NCBI GenBank assembly: GCA_016840945.1
Contig: JAEORJ010000359.1
Coordinates: 1-7,879 of the forward strand
Direction of reading: 5' to 3'
Length of the DNA: 7,879 nucleotides
Source of the DNA: Candidatus Gerdarchaeota archaeon
Lineage (GTDB): Archaea; Asgardarchaeota; Heimdallarchaeia; JABLTI01
Numbering within the stretch: the first letter of the stretch is position 1; every line of letters starts with the position of its first letter. The translations under genes were made by a program, and so were the position numbers. Shown here one piece after another: positions 1-6,613 of this stretch. The notes below the pieces were generated by a model. That model saw only the letters and a list, made by a program, of their open reading frames with translations. It had not been told where the DNA came from and ran no database searches.

Positions 1-248
1 GAGGTGATGGCTGGGTGACTAATCCTAACGAAAAAGATACAGATGGTGACAGTTTTGATGATAATGTAGAAATAGCAGAAGGGACCGATCCGACTGATCC
101 TTTAGATTATCCCATTACTCCTTCTCTAACACCAACTCCTTCTCCAACTATAACGGAAACATCAGGTATTAGCTTACTAAATAGCTTATTTCTTATCGTT
201 TTTAGCATATTTTCTGTTATTTTTATTCGTCGAAAATATTCCCTATAG
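1..248 (+). CDS. C-terminal end of a membrane-anchored thrombospondin type-3 repeat surface protein (5' truncated by window)
   Basis: Only the last 81 codons are in the window. The frame is open to the left edge (it reads GDGW before the GTG at 15), so that GTG is internal and the real start lies outside. Visible from residue 1 of the fragment: the end of one Asp-rich repeat and one complete type-3 repeat (DTDGDSFDDNVEIAEGTDP, about residues 12-30), which in this family binds calcium in a rigid stalk. A Thr/Pro/Ser linker follows (about 38-53), then a hydrophobic helix (about 56-75) and a short RRK tail, the plan of a surface protein anchored by its C-terminus. The last repeat matches that of the gene entering from the right edge at 20 of 26 residues, so the missing N-terminal part may also hold LVIVD repeats (inference). 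It overlaps the converging C11 peptidase gene by 26 bp; the overlap encodes the tails of both proteins. Confidence 0.85.
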   Translation, partial: GDGWVTNPNEKDTDGDSFDDNVEIAEGTDPTDPLDYPITPSLTPTPSPTITETSGISLLNSLFLIVFSIFSVIFIRRKYSL

Positions 249-2334
249 TTTCTTTATTTTTTATTTTTATTCTAAAATATGCTATAAATAATGGCAAAAA
301 TATTATGATGAATAATGATTGTAATTCTGCTTTTGGTGTTGGTTCATTTGGGTTTGTAATTTCAATCGTAAACTCGCCGTTTCCTTCAATATTACTAATT
401 TCTAGAAATATCGTTTTAAGATTTTCATCTGTCAAATTATAGGACAAAGTGATTAATGAGCCAAATCCAGCAGCTGGTAAGAAATTATCTGTTAGCCATA
501 ATTCATTATAAATTACTAATTGATAATTAGCGCTTTCTGAACTGGTTAATATTATAGTATTATTACCTAATGGCAACTCTATTTGGAAGTAATAGTTCAA
601 ATCTTGTCGAAAGTGCCCTTTGATATCTCCAATGCTTGAACCAGCAGAATTTGTATATGGATCATTACAAACAAGGGTTATTGGATCACACATTATTACT
701 TCAATTCCATAATTCGATGAGGTATCAATACCATAAACCAAAATATAATAAAATCCGGTTGCTAATCGAAATCGACATTTCTCAATCCTACCATCATCAG
801 GATTGATAAGATAACTGCCACCTATTAATACATAAGGTGCATTCAAGTCTACCTTTATTACTTTAAAATCAATGTCCCCAGAGGTTATTGGGCAAGAGAA
901 TTCGTAAATACCTCTCTGCCAAATATTTACTCTGAATATTTTTATGATATTTTGTGTTATTACTTGATCATCTAATGATTCACCTAATGTAAGACTTTGT
1001 GGTTCTACTACTAGTGAAGATAAATGGTTGATATAATAATAATAAAGAAATTCATCCCACAAAGTGTAATTTTGCCAATCCATATCTTTGCAAAAACCAA
1101 GTCCTTGATAATAATCATTAAAGAAATCAATTGATGATACACCAAACGGCATATAGATTGTCATACCGTTTGCACTATTAGAATTAATATACCCTTCCCA
1201 ATTATAAGCTACCACTTCATCCAATAGATTCAATAGCTCTTCCCCTAGAAGTGTTAGAGTAGGTTTGTTTATGAAATCTATAATATTTCCAATTAATGTT
1301 ATTAGATCAACCCAAAAACCATCATAAAACTCAAAAGCTAAATCTCTACTTAAACAAAACAATTGATTATAGTAACCAGTATCAAGTATGGTCATTAATT
1401 CAGTTACAAAAGGATTGATTTTATCGGGAATTTCTAAAAGTTTAGTTTGATTTATAGCTGATAAACAAAAACCCGTTTGACTATAATAAATACTATATTT
1501 ATCAATTATTAATTTGCAAAATGCACTTGCATTAATTGTTGGTTCTACTTTTAATCCTTCTATGATTGATTTGTAAGGATAACCATTTGTGCCTTCTTCT
1601 GAAGAAATAAAGTAACTACATAGATTTCTCATCTCCCATGCTACTTCTATAGTATTCATATTACAAGCATCCATAGAAATGATGTCAATTTCTTCAATTG
1701 TTGTTGCCAGAGCATCATTTATCGCTTGTTGGATATCGTCCACTATAAAATGAGTGCTACTTGTTTCATCATCTATTACTCCATAGGCTGCATGTCCATG
1801 GTTCCATAAATCAAGAATATAATTCTCCGCGGGAAAATACTCGAGACAATAAGTAATGAAATCTATCAAAGTATCAGGATCTGCCATATCTACTTCACCG
1901 AGATCAACCATAACTTGTGAATCAAATGTTAATGGTGAGATATCATTAGTGACATTGAATATTCTGCTACCATTCCAATTGCCATGAGTATTATCATAAC
2001 CAGGAATGCGGTCTAATAAAACTACGATGTTAATATCCTCGTTCGTACCTCCTGCAGCTTCGAGCCATTCGAAATCTCTTATAGCATCTCCTTCAATATC
2101 GTTATCTGCATCTAAATATAACATATAAGTCCAGGATTTATTTGTTGATGTTTTAATTGAAATGGAACTGTCTTGTGCTGTATGCATATATGGTTTTGTT
2201 ATTAATTCTCTTTCAGAGGTTTTTATTTCGAGTTTATCTGTTATTTGATTATCAGCATTAAATAATGAAACGTGATTAAAAAACACTATAAAGATCATAA
2301 ATATTGGAAAAAAATTCTTACCATACATAGACAT
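223..2334 (-). CDS. Clostripain-like (family C11) cysteine peptidase, exported and C-terminally membrane-anchored
   Basis: Secreted cysteine endopeptidase of clan CD. The catalytic dyad is visible: His179 in LDLWNHG and Cys224 in SMDACNM. The spacing of 45 residues is close to that recalled for PmC11 (His133/Cys179). Asp222, two residues before the Cys, sits where C11 enzymes place the acidic S1 residue that favours Arg or Lys at P1. The catalytic fold spans about residues 67-434 and begins TYMLYLDADNDIE. Two beta-rich regions follow (about 442-549 and 554-659), possibly pre-peptidase-like or Ig-like. Then come a short NEPTPK linker, a membrane helix (about 672-687) and a lysine-rich tail. 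The N-terminus has a signal peptide. I chose the ATG at 2334 because the upstream TTG (2367) adds only a polar extension; the ATG at 2328 is an alternative. No clear Shine-Dalgarno site is seen. Odd: there is no Lys or Arg between His179 and Cys224, where PmC11 self-cleaves. Target unknown. Confidence 0.88.
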   Translation of the reverse strand: MSMYGKNFFPIFMIFIVFFNHVSLFNADNQITDKLEIKTSERELITKPYMHTAQDSSISIKTSTNKSWTYMLYLDADNDIEGDAIRDFEWLEAAGGTNEDINIVVLLDRIPGYDNTHGNWNGSRIFNVTNDISPLTFDSQVMVDLGEVDMADPDTLIDFITYCLEYFPAENYILDLWNHGHAAYGVIDDETSSTHFIVDDIQQAINDALATTIEEIDIISMDACNMNTIEVAWEMRNLCSYFISSEEGTNGYPYKSIIEGLKVEPTINASAFCKLIIDKYSIYYSQTGFCLSAINQTKLLEIPDKINPFVTELMTILDTGYYNQLFCLSRDLAFEFYDGFWVDLITLIGNIIDFINKPTLTLLGEELLNLLDEVVAYNWEGYINSNSANGMTIYMPFGVSSIDFFNDYYQGLGFCKDMDWQNYTLWDEFLYYYYINHLSSLVVEPQSLTLGESLDDQVITQNIIKIFRVNIWQRGIYEFSCPITSGDIDFKVIKVDLNAPYVLIGGSYLINPDDGRIEKCRFRLATGFYYILVYGIDTSSNYGIEVIMCDPITLVCNDPYTNSAGSSIGDIKGHFRQDLNYYFQIELPLGNNTIILTSSESANYQLVIYNELWLTDNFLPAAGFGSLITLSYNLTDENLKTIFLEISNIEGNGEFTIEITNPNEPTPKAELQSLFIIIFLPLFIAYFRIKIKNKETIGNIFDE
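249..271 (+). terminator. T-rich putative archaeal terminator of the left-edge gene
   Basis: Directly after the TAG stop at 246-248 comes a 23-base run that is almost entirely T (TTTCTTTATTTTTTATTTTT and on). Archaeal RNA polymerase is known to terminate at T-rich tracts without needing a hairpin. The run lies inside the 3' end of the converging peptidase gene, where its complement encodes the lysine-rich tail. Assignment rests on composition and position only. Confidence 0.4.
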
Positions 2335-2536
2335 CACACTAGAACTGGTATTATTTTGATTAAACAAAAACTCTTGGGTTAATCTTGATTGTAAATAACA
2401 TTAAAGCTAAATTTTTACATTTTGCTATTTCTAAATTAAATTCCTCTATAAATTCCAACAAAAAATGATAATTTAATTAAAGTCTAAGTGTACTATTATT
2501 ACTATGTCATCCATTTCTGTGAAAAAAGGAAGGCGT
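2335..2536. promoter_or_regulatory. Divergent promoter region between C11 peptidase and amidohydrolase genes
   Basis: This AT-rich spacer separates two divergently transcribed genes, so it should hold a promoter for each. Rightward, a TATA-like ATTTAATTA (about 2471-2479) would place transcription start near 2500, giving a leader of roughly 35 bases before the ATG at 2537, or an almost leaderless message if the ATG at 2504 is used. Leftward, candidates are the complement of 2390-2398 (TTATTTACA) and of 2431-2440 (TTTAATTTAG); neither stands out in so AT-rich a background. No operator-like inverted repeat was seen. Confidence 0.35.
2526..2533 (+). promoter_or_regulatory. Shine-Dalgarno-like site that favours the ATG at 2537
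   Basis: AAGGAAGG lies just before the ATG at 2537 (AAGGA ends six bases upstream). From this ATG the protein begins MKKRFLNLLL, a textbook signal peptide start. The alternative in-frame ATG at 2504 has no such site and adds eleven polar and basic residues, but it could be used if the message is leaderless. Confidence 0.45.
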
Positions 2537-4117
2537 ATGAAAAAACGATTTCTTAATCTCTTACTCAATATTTCTTTAGCAATAATATTGGTTATGCCAA
2601 TTTGTTTTAGTAATAATAATATATCAGCAAATACTGAACAGCCTGTTGAAGTGGATTACATTTTTTATAATGCTAACATAATCACAATGGATTTTTTACA
2701 TCCAATATTTGAAGCTATAGCAATTGATGATGGTGTTATAGTTTGTTTAGGTAGTACTGAAGCTATCCTCGGGAATTTTACAACTTCGCCCGGAAATAGT
2801 CTTGATATTAATGGCCTATCTATTATGCCTGGAATAATTGATGGTCACACCCACTTGATAAAATCCGCTATTGATGGTGGTGATATTTCTTTAGCTGAAG
2901 CACAACAAAAAGCACTCACTTATGGCTACACAACATTAAATGAGAAAAGTGCTGACACTTGGGCTAATAATACACAAATGTTATTAGATGCTGAAGCTGC
3001 TGATGAACTTATTTTAAGACTCAATGTTTTCCCAGCTTATAATTTACCAATACTTGATGAAAATAATGAAACTATCATAGTAGAAAATTGGTATCCCACT
3101 AGAGAACCAATCCTTGATCATACTAGAAAGTTTCGTGTTCCTGGTATCAAAATTTTTACTGATGGTGCTTATGGTAATCGAGGTATTCCCGCGATGACCG
3201 TACCCTATACACCGGAATTATTAGCAATATATCAAAGCTCTAGCATTTATGGTGATCTTTATTTTAATCAAACAGAGCTAAATGAAATAGTTGACACGAT
3301 TCATGATAAAGGTTTTAGCTGTGCATTTCATGCAATGGGTGATCGTGCAATTGAAGAAGTAATGAATGCTATAGAATATGCACTTAATGGAACCGCTGAT
3401 GATATAGCAAGACATCAAATAGAGCATAATAGTATGATTCGTGATGATCTGATAACTAAAGCAATAACACTTGGAACAATTCATTCTGTAAGAGGGTATT
3501 TTCCAACCTATTGGCAAGACGAAGATGAAACACTCTATAATTCTACAATACTTGGATGGTATGCAAATAGATATTCCTTGCCAGGTTTGGGCATTCATGC
3601 GTATTTAGAAACAGATTTCGCTTGGGAAGGGTATGAGGAAAATGATGTTACTTGGACACGAAATATCAATCCTTTTCTACACTTGTGGGGATTGGTCACT
3701 CGAAAAGCTATTGATGAAAATGGAATAATACACGAACCTCATCCTTGGTTAGCTGAAAATGAGATAAGTGCACAAATGGCTTTAAGAATGATGACCATAG
3801 AAGGTGCGTATGCTGTTAAACAAGAGGATTATCTAGGCTCAATTGAAATTGGAAAGTTTGCTGATCTCATAGTTCTTACTAATGATCCAGAAAATTGTGA
3901 TGTCGATGATTTGAAGGATATAGAAGTTTTACTAACAATGATAGATGGAGAAATAGAATACCAAAGAGAGGATTACACACCTACACCAACAACCCCAATT
4001 AGTTCAACTCATATTTTTAATTTTGCTAAGACGTTTATCACAATTCCCATAATATTATGTTTAATAATTTTTCTTAGGATTGTACGATTGAGGAATAGGA
4101 TAACTACTAAGCAATGA
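2537..4117 (+). CDS. Exported, membrane-anchored metal-dependent amidohydrolase (YtcJ-like, amidohydrolase 3 family), compact form
   Basis: Predicted TIM-barrel metallohydrolase that cleaves C-N bonds of amides or cyclic amides; the substrate cannot be read from sequence. Family marks in order: metal-binding HxH in PGIIDGHTHL (His104, His106), KIFTDGAYG (Lys205, Asp209), HAMGDRAIEE (His265), RHQIEH (His297), ETDFAW (Asp360, in the place of the family's SD-P motif), and the closing beta-domain motif GSIEIGKFADLIVL (about 434-447). A signal peptide (about residues 1-30), a TPTPTTP linker (about 481-487), a membrane helix (about 499-517) and a basic tail predict an enzyme on the outer face of the membrane, with at least six N-glycosylation sequons. 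Odd: the HxH and KxxxDG motifs are only about 100 residues apart; the segment with the usual DGH and NSxAL motifs is absent, and the chain goes almost directly to the GYTTL strand. No joined neighbour in the same operon: 191 bp to the next gene. Family confident, reaction not. Confidence 0.88.
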   Translation: MKKRFLNLLLNISLAIILVMPICFSNNNISANTEQPVEVDYIFYNANIITMDFLHPIFEAIAIDDGVIVCLGSTEAILGNFTTSPGNSLDINGLSIMPGIIDGHTHLIKSAIDGGDISLAEAQQKALTYGYTTLNEKSADTWANNTQMLLDAEAADELILRLNVFPAYNLPILDENNETIIVENWYPTREPILDHTRKFRVPGIKIFTDGAYGNRGIPAMTVPYTPELLAIYQSSSIYGDLYFNQTELNEIVDTIHDKGFSCAFHAMGDRAIEEVMNAIEYALNGTADDIARHQIEHNSMIRDDLITKAITLGTIHSVRGYFPTYWQDEDETLYNSTILGWYANRYSLPGLGIHAYLETDFAWEGYEENDVTWTRNINPFLHLWGLVTRKAIDENGIIHEPHPWLAENEISAQMALRMMTIEGAYAVKQEDYLGSIEIGKFADLIVLTNDPENCDVDDLKDIEVLLTMIDGEIEYQREDYTPTPTTPISSTHIFNFAKTFITIPIILCLIIFLRIVRLRNRITTKQ

Positions 4118-4172
4118 AAGAACATGGCTGCCAAAAAACCATTATATATACTTATTTGCTCTGCCAGAAGCA

Positions 4173-4204
4173 ATTTCTTTGTATCATCATTTTGGTTTTG
4201 ATTT
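4173..4204 (+). terminator. T-rich stretch downstream of the amidohydrolase gene
   Basis: Within the 191-bp spacer after the amidohydrolase stop lie several T-rich runs (ATTTCTTTG, then CATTTTGGTTTTGATTT). Such runs are compatible with archaeal intrinsic termination, but the whole spacer is AT-rich, so this is weak. I found no tRNA-like fold or convincing small gene in the rest of the spacer. Confidence 0.25.
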
Positions 4205-4252
4205 ATCAAAAGAGTTTTGGAATTGGATTAAAATACTGAAATAAAACTTCGA

Positions 4253-4299
4253 GAAAATCTTATAATTAGAAATTCCTTAATATAATATTGGAGTGAGGT
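4253..4299 (+). promoter_or_regulatory. Putative archaeal promoter and Shine-Dalgarno site of the 736-residue repeat protein
   Basis: A purine-rich GAGAAAA (from 4251) is followed by a TATA-like CTTATAATT (about 4258-4266), the order expected for BRE plus TATA box. Transcription would start near 4290. The leader then holds GGAG (4290-4293) and GAGGT (4295-4299), complementary to the 16S 3' end, nine bases before the ATG at 4309. The spacing is consistent throughout, but no start site has been measured. Confidence 0.4.
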
Positions 4300-4308
4300 T
4301 CAATAACA

Positions 4309-6519
4309 ATGAATCATCCCTGTCTTGGTAATGACTCTAATAGAAAAGTGCTATATTCTATTGTAATTATTTGGGTATTGTTATTTCAATTCCTTATTGT
4401 TAGTACTAATTCAATTGATATTAAAGGTAAAACAGAAAGTGATAATCAAATCATAGCTGAATGTGAGGTAGAAGATTGTGTTAAACAATTTGTTATTAAT
4501 AATCTCACTAGCTGGGATGGAAATTTAGCCAATCCTTTTAATTTTGAGATTTATGGTGATTATTTATTTGCAATTGATTTTTATTATGGGATTTATGTTT
4601 TTGATATATCAAACATCCTTTCACCCATTTATCTGACCATAATCGATGATTATATTTTCCCCAATAGTTTTGCTTATAGTGGTGGACCAACGCTTGATTT
4701 TGTAATCGTTGACAATAAGCTATTCATAACTGATTATTTCTATGATTTATACGTTTTTGATATCTCGGATATTTACAATCCTTATCAACTCTATAATGGC
4801 TCCTCATTAGGCATTAATGCTTTCTTTGATTTTGAAGTTCATAATGGTCTTGTATTTGCTAATGTATTTCACCTAGGTGACGATTATATTCTTGTTCTGG
4901 ATTCAAGCGCAACAAGTGCTCCAGCTGTTGTTTCAATTGTTGATTTGCCAGAGGATATAGGTTTTGACCATTTTAAGGTCACAGATGATTATTTGTATGC
5001 TTTTGGTCACTATATGACACTAGTAATTTATGATATCACTGATATAGAAAATCCTGTTACACTAGTACAAATTAACAATACAGCAGTTTATTCCACACAA
5101 AGTATAGCTGTATATGGAGAGCTTTTGGTAGCAGCATTATATACCTCAATTTACTACGAATTAAATGGTTTAATGGTTTACAATATTTCCGATCCTTTGA
5201 ATCCTTTTGAGGTTGCTAATTGCACTTCAGAAAATATTCCTGGTTTAGGGCAGAATTTTCTAGATGTAGTTTTGCAAGATAAAACCTGTTATGCTATGGA
5301 TCAAGAGCTTGGCTTACAAATAGTTGATCTGCAAAATGTAAGTGCAGTTCAATTACTCTCTACATATGAATTAAATGAGGGAGAGAGAATTATACTTCAT
5401 CTATCAACATATATTGCTGCTTTAAGCACTCATGGTGAATTACATTTCGTTAATGTTATTAATCCTAATACTCCACAAAAATATTCTAGCATTAATTTTG
5501 GCGATAATACTTATGATGTAGAGATGCAAGATAATTTTATCTTTGTAGCTAATGGCTACGATGGTTGGTATATTTTTGAATTAAACGGAAATACTGTTGA
5601 AGTTATATCACACTACAAAGATCTATCAATTCGTTTTCTAGATTTAGTGGTTAAAAATAATTTACTATTTGCTATTACCTTTGAAAAAACATTAATGGTT
5701 TTTGATATTAGCAATAAATACTCGCCTGTTAAACTTGGTTCTTATCAAACAACAAATTCTACTTGGTATTTTCCAAAATTAATTGTTGAAGATAATCTAG
5801 TTTTTATTACAAGTAGTTCTAAATCAATAGAATTAGTTAATGTTAGCGATCCTAATGCACCAAGTTTTCTATCACTCTATGATATACAAAATCAAGAAAG
5901 TGATGTCTTCCAGTCACTTATTGTCGATATGACCAATGAATTGTTTTACTGCTTAACAAAAAATCAATTAGAAGTGGTTTCAATTACTAATCTTACAAAT
6001 CCAATATTAATTACCAATCATACATTTTTTGACACTGGGGGAAGGTATAAAATTGAATTAAATGCTCCTTACCTTTACATAAATCAAGTTGATAGAATAG
6101 TAATAGTTAATATGCAAGATTACCTGAATCCTGTTGTTGTTAACACTATAGAAGAGATCTCTCCTTATGGTTTTAATTTAAATGATGATATTCTTTATGT
6201 GAGAGATTTTAATCTTACAACATTAGAAATCAAAACTTTAATTTTTAATTATACTGATGTTATAAATCCATTTTTCCTTACATGTGACACCCACTTAAGT
6301 TCTACAAGACTAGCATTTTCAGGTGATATAATTGCAGAAGCTTTATCTGCTCTAGGATTTAGTCTTTATGTTAAAGAAATCATATGTATGCCAATTTCTA
6401 CTCAGACAGTTGGTTGGTCACAAACTAATGCAATATATTTTCTAGCGTTTACAATGGTGATTTGCTTGAGTATAATTGCAAGGCTCAAAAAATATAATCC
6501 ACACATCTTAACTGATTAG
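4309..6519 (+). CDS. Exported LVIVD-type repeat beta-propeller protein with C-terminal membrane anchor
   Basis: A repeat protein of 736 residues with no enzyme motif. About 13 diverged repeats of roughly 42-55 residues fill residues 75-690. Each has a strand like LFAIDFYYGIYVFDIS, then a turn such as SDPLNP, then a strand entering the next unit; the Pro-bearing turns fall near residues 106, 158, 249, 299, 389, 472, 518, 565, 608 and 653, and others have lost the Pro. This is the LVIVD repeat pattern, which is predicted to form propeller blades; 13 units would suit two propellers (inference). The N-terminus (hydrophobic about 14-32) is a signal peptide, and a helix near 706-723 followed by a basic tail anchors the protein. 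There are about 12 N-glycosylation sequons. The start at 4309 is the only Met before residue 236 and has a Shine-Dalgarno site. It lacks the Thr/Pro linker and Asp-rich stalk of the right-edge LVIVD protein. Likely an extracellular binding or scaffold protein; ligand unknown. Confidence 0.82.
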   Translation: MNHPCLGNDSNRKVLYSIVIIWVLLFQFLIVSTNSIDIKGKTESDNQIIAECEVEDCVKQFVINNLTSWDGNLANPFNFEIYGDYLFAIDFYYGIYVFDISNILSPIYLTIIDDYIFPNSFAYSGGPTLDFVIVDNKLFITDYFYDLYVFDISDIYNPYQLYNGSSLGINAFFDFEVHNGLVFANVFHLGDDYILVLDSSATSAPAVVSIVDLPEDIGFDHFKVTDDYLYAFGHYMTLVIYDITDIENPVTLVQINNTAVYSTQSIAVYGELLVAALYTSIYYELNGLMVYNISDPLNPFEVANCTSENIPGLGQNFLDVVLQDKTCYAMDQELGLQIVDLQNVSAVQLLSTYELNEGERIILHLSTYIAALSTHGELHFVNVINPNTPQKYSSINFGDNTYDVEMQDNFIFVANGYDGWYIFELNGNTVEVISHYKDLSIRFLDLVVKNNLLFAITFEKTLMVFDISNKYSPVKLGSYQTTNSTWYFPKLIVEDNLVFITSSSKSIELVNVSDPNAPSFLSLYDIQNQESDVFQSLIVDMTNELFYCLTKNQLEVVSITNLTNPILITNHTFFDTGGRYKIELNAPYLYINQVDRIVIVNMQDYLNPVVVNTIEEISPYGFNLNDDILYVRDFNLTTLEIKTLIFNYTDVINPFFLTCDTHLSSTRLAFSGDIIAEALSALGFSLYVKEIICMPISTQTVGWSQTNAIYFLAFTMVICLSIIARLKKYNPHILTD

Positions 6520-6550
6520 GTATTCAAAGAAGTAAAAAAAGAGAAGAGAA

Positions 6551-6564
6551 GGGAAAAAATTCCC
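6551..6564. terminator. Small hairpin in the convergent spacer, possible shared terminator
   Basis: GGGAA-AAAA-TTCCC forms a five-pair stem with a four-base loop between two convergent genes. On the minus strand it is followed by a pyrimidine tract containing CTTTTTTTAC (complement of about 6534-6543), a plausible end for the right-edge gene. On the plus strand the following sequence holds AATTTTAATTTT (about 6581-6592). The stem is short, so it may be incidental. Confidence 0.3.
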
Positions 6565-6613
6565 ACTATTTAATAATTCCAATTTTAATTTTATAAAAGG
6601 AAGATATCGATAG

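Noticed and set aside
15..17. GTG as the start codon of the left-edge gene
   Set aside because: The same frame is open to the left edge and encodes more of the Asp-rich repeat (GDGW), so the codon is an internal Val.
2537..2650. Lipoprotein lipobox at the Cys in the amidohydrolase signal peptide (VMPICFS)
   Set aside because: The residues before the Cys (M-P-I) do not fit the small-residue lipobox rule, and the protein already has a C-terminal anchor.
3278..3598. Minus-strand open frame of 106 codons inside the amidohydrolase gene
   Set aside because: Cys- and Ile-rich composition without domain features; it lies antisense to the strongly conserved HAMGD and RHQIEH motif region.
4009..4209. 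Minus-strand open frame of 66 codons over the amidohydrolase 3' end and spacer
   Set aside because: Its hydrophobic look comes from being antisense to the membrane-helix codons; no ribosome site or recognisable domain.
4118..4308. Small RNA or tRNA gene in the 191-bp spacer, and a GGAATT...AATTCC inverted repeat
   Set aside because: No cloverleaf or compact stable fold is apparent; the six-base inverted match is about 45 bases apart in AT-rich DNA and likely chance.
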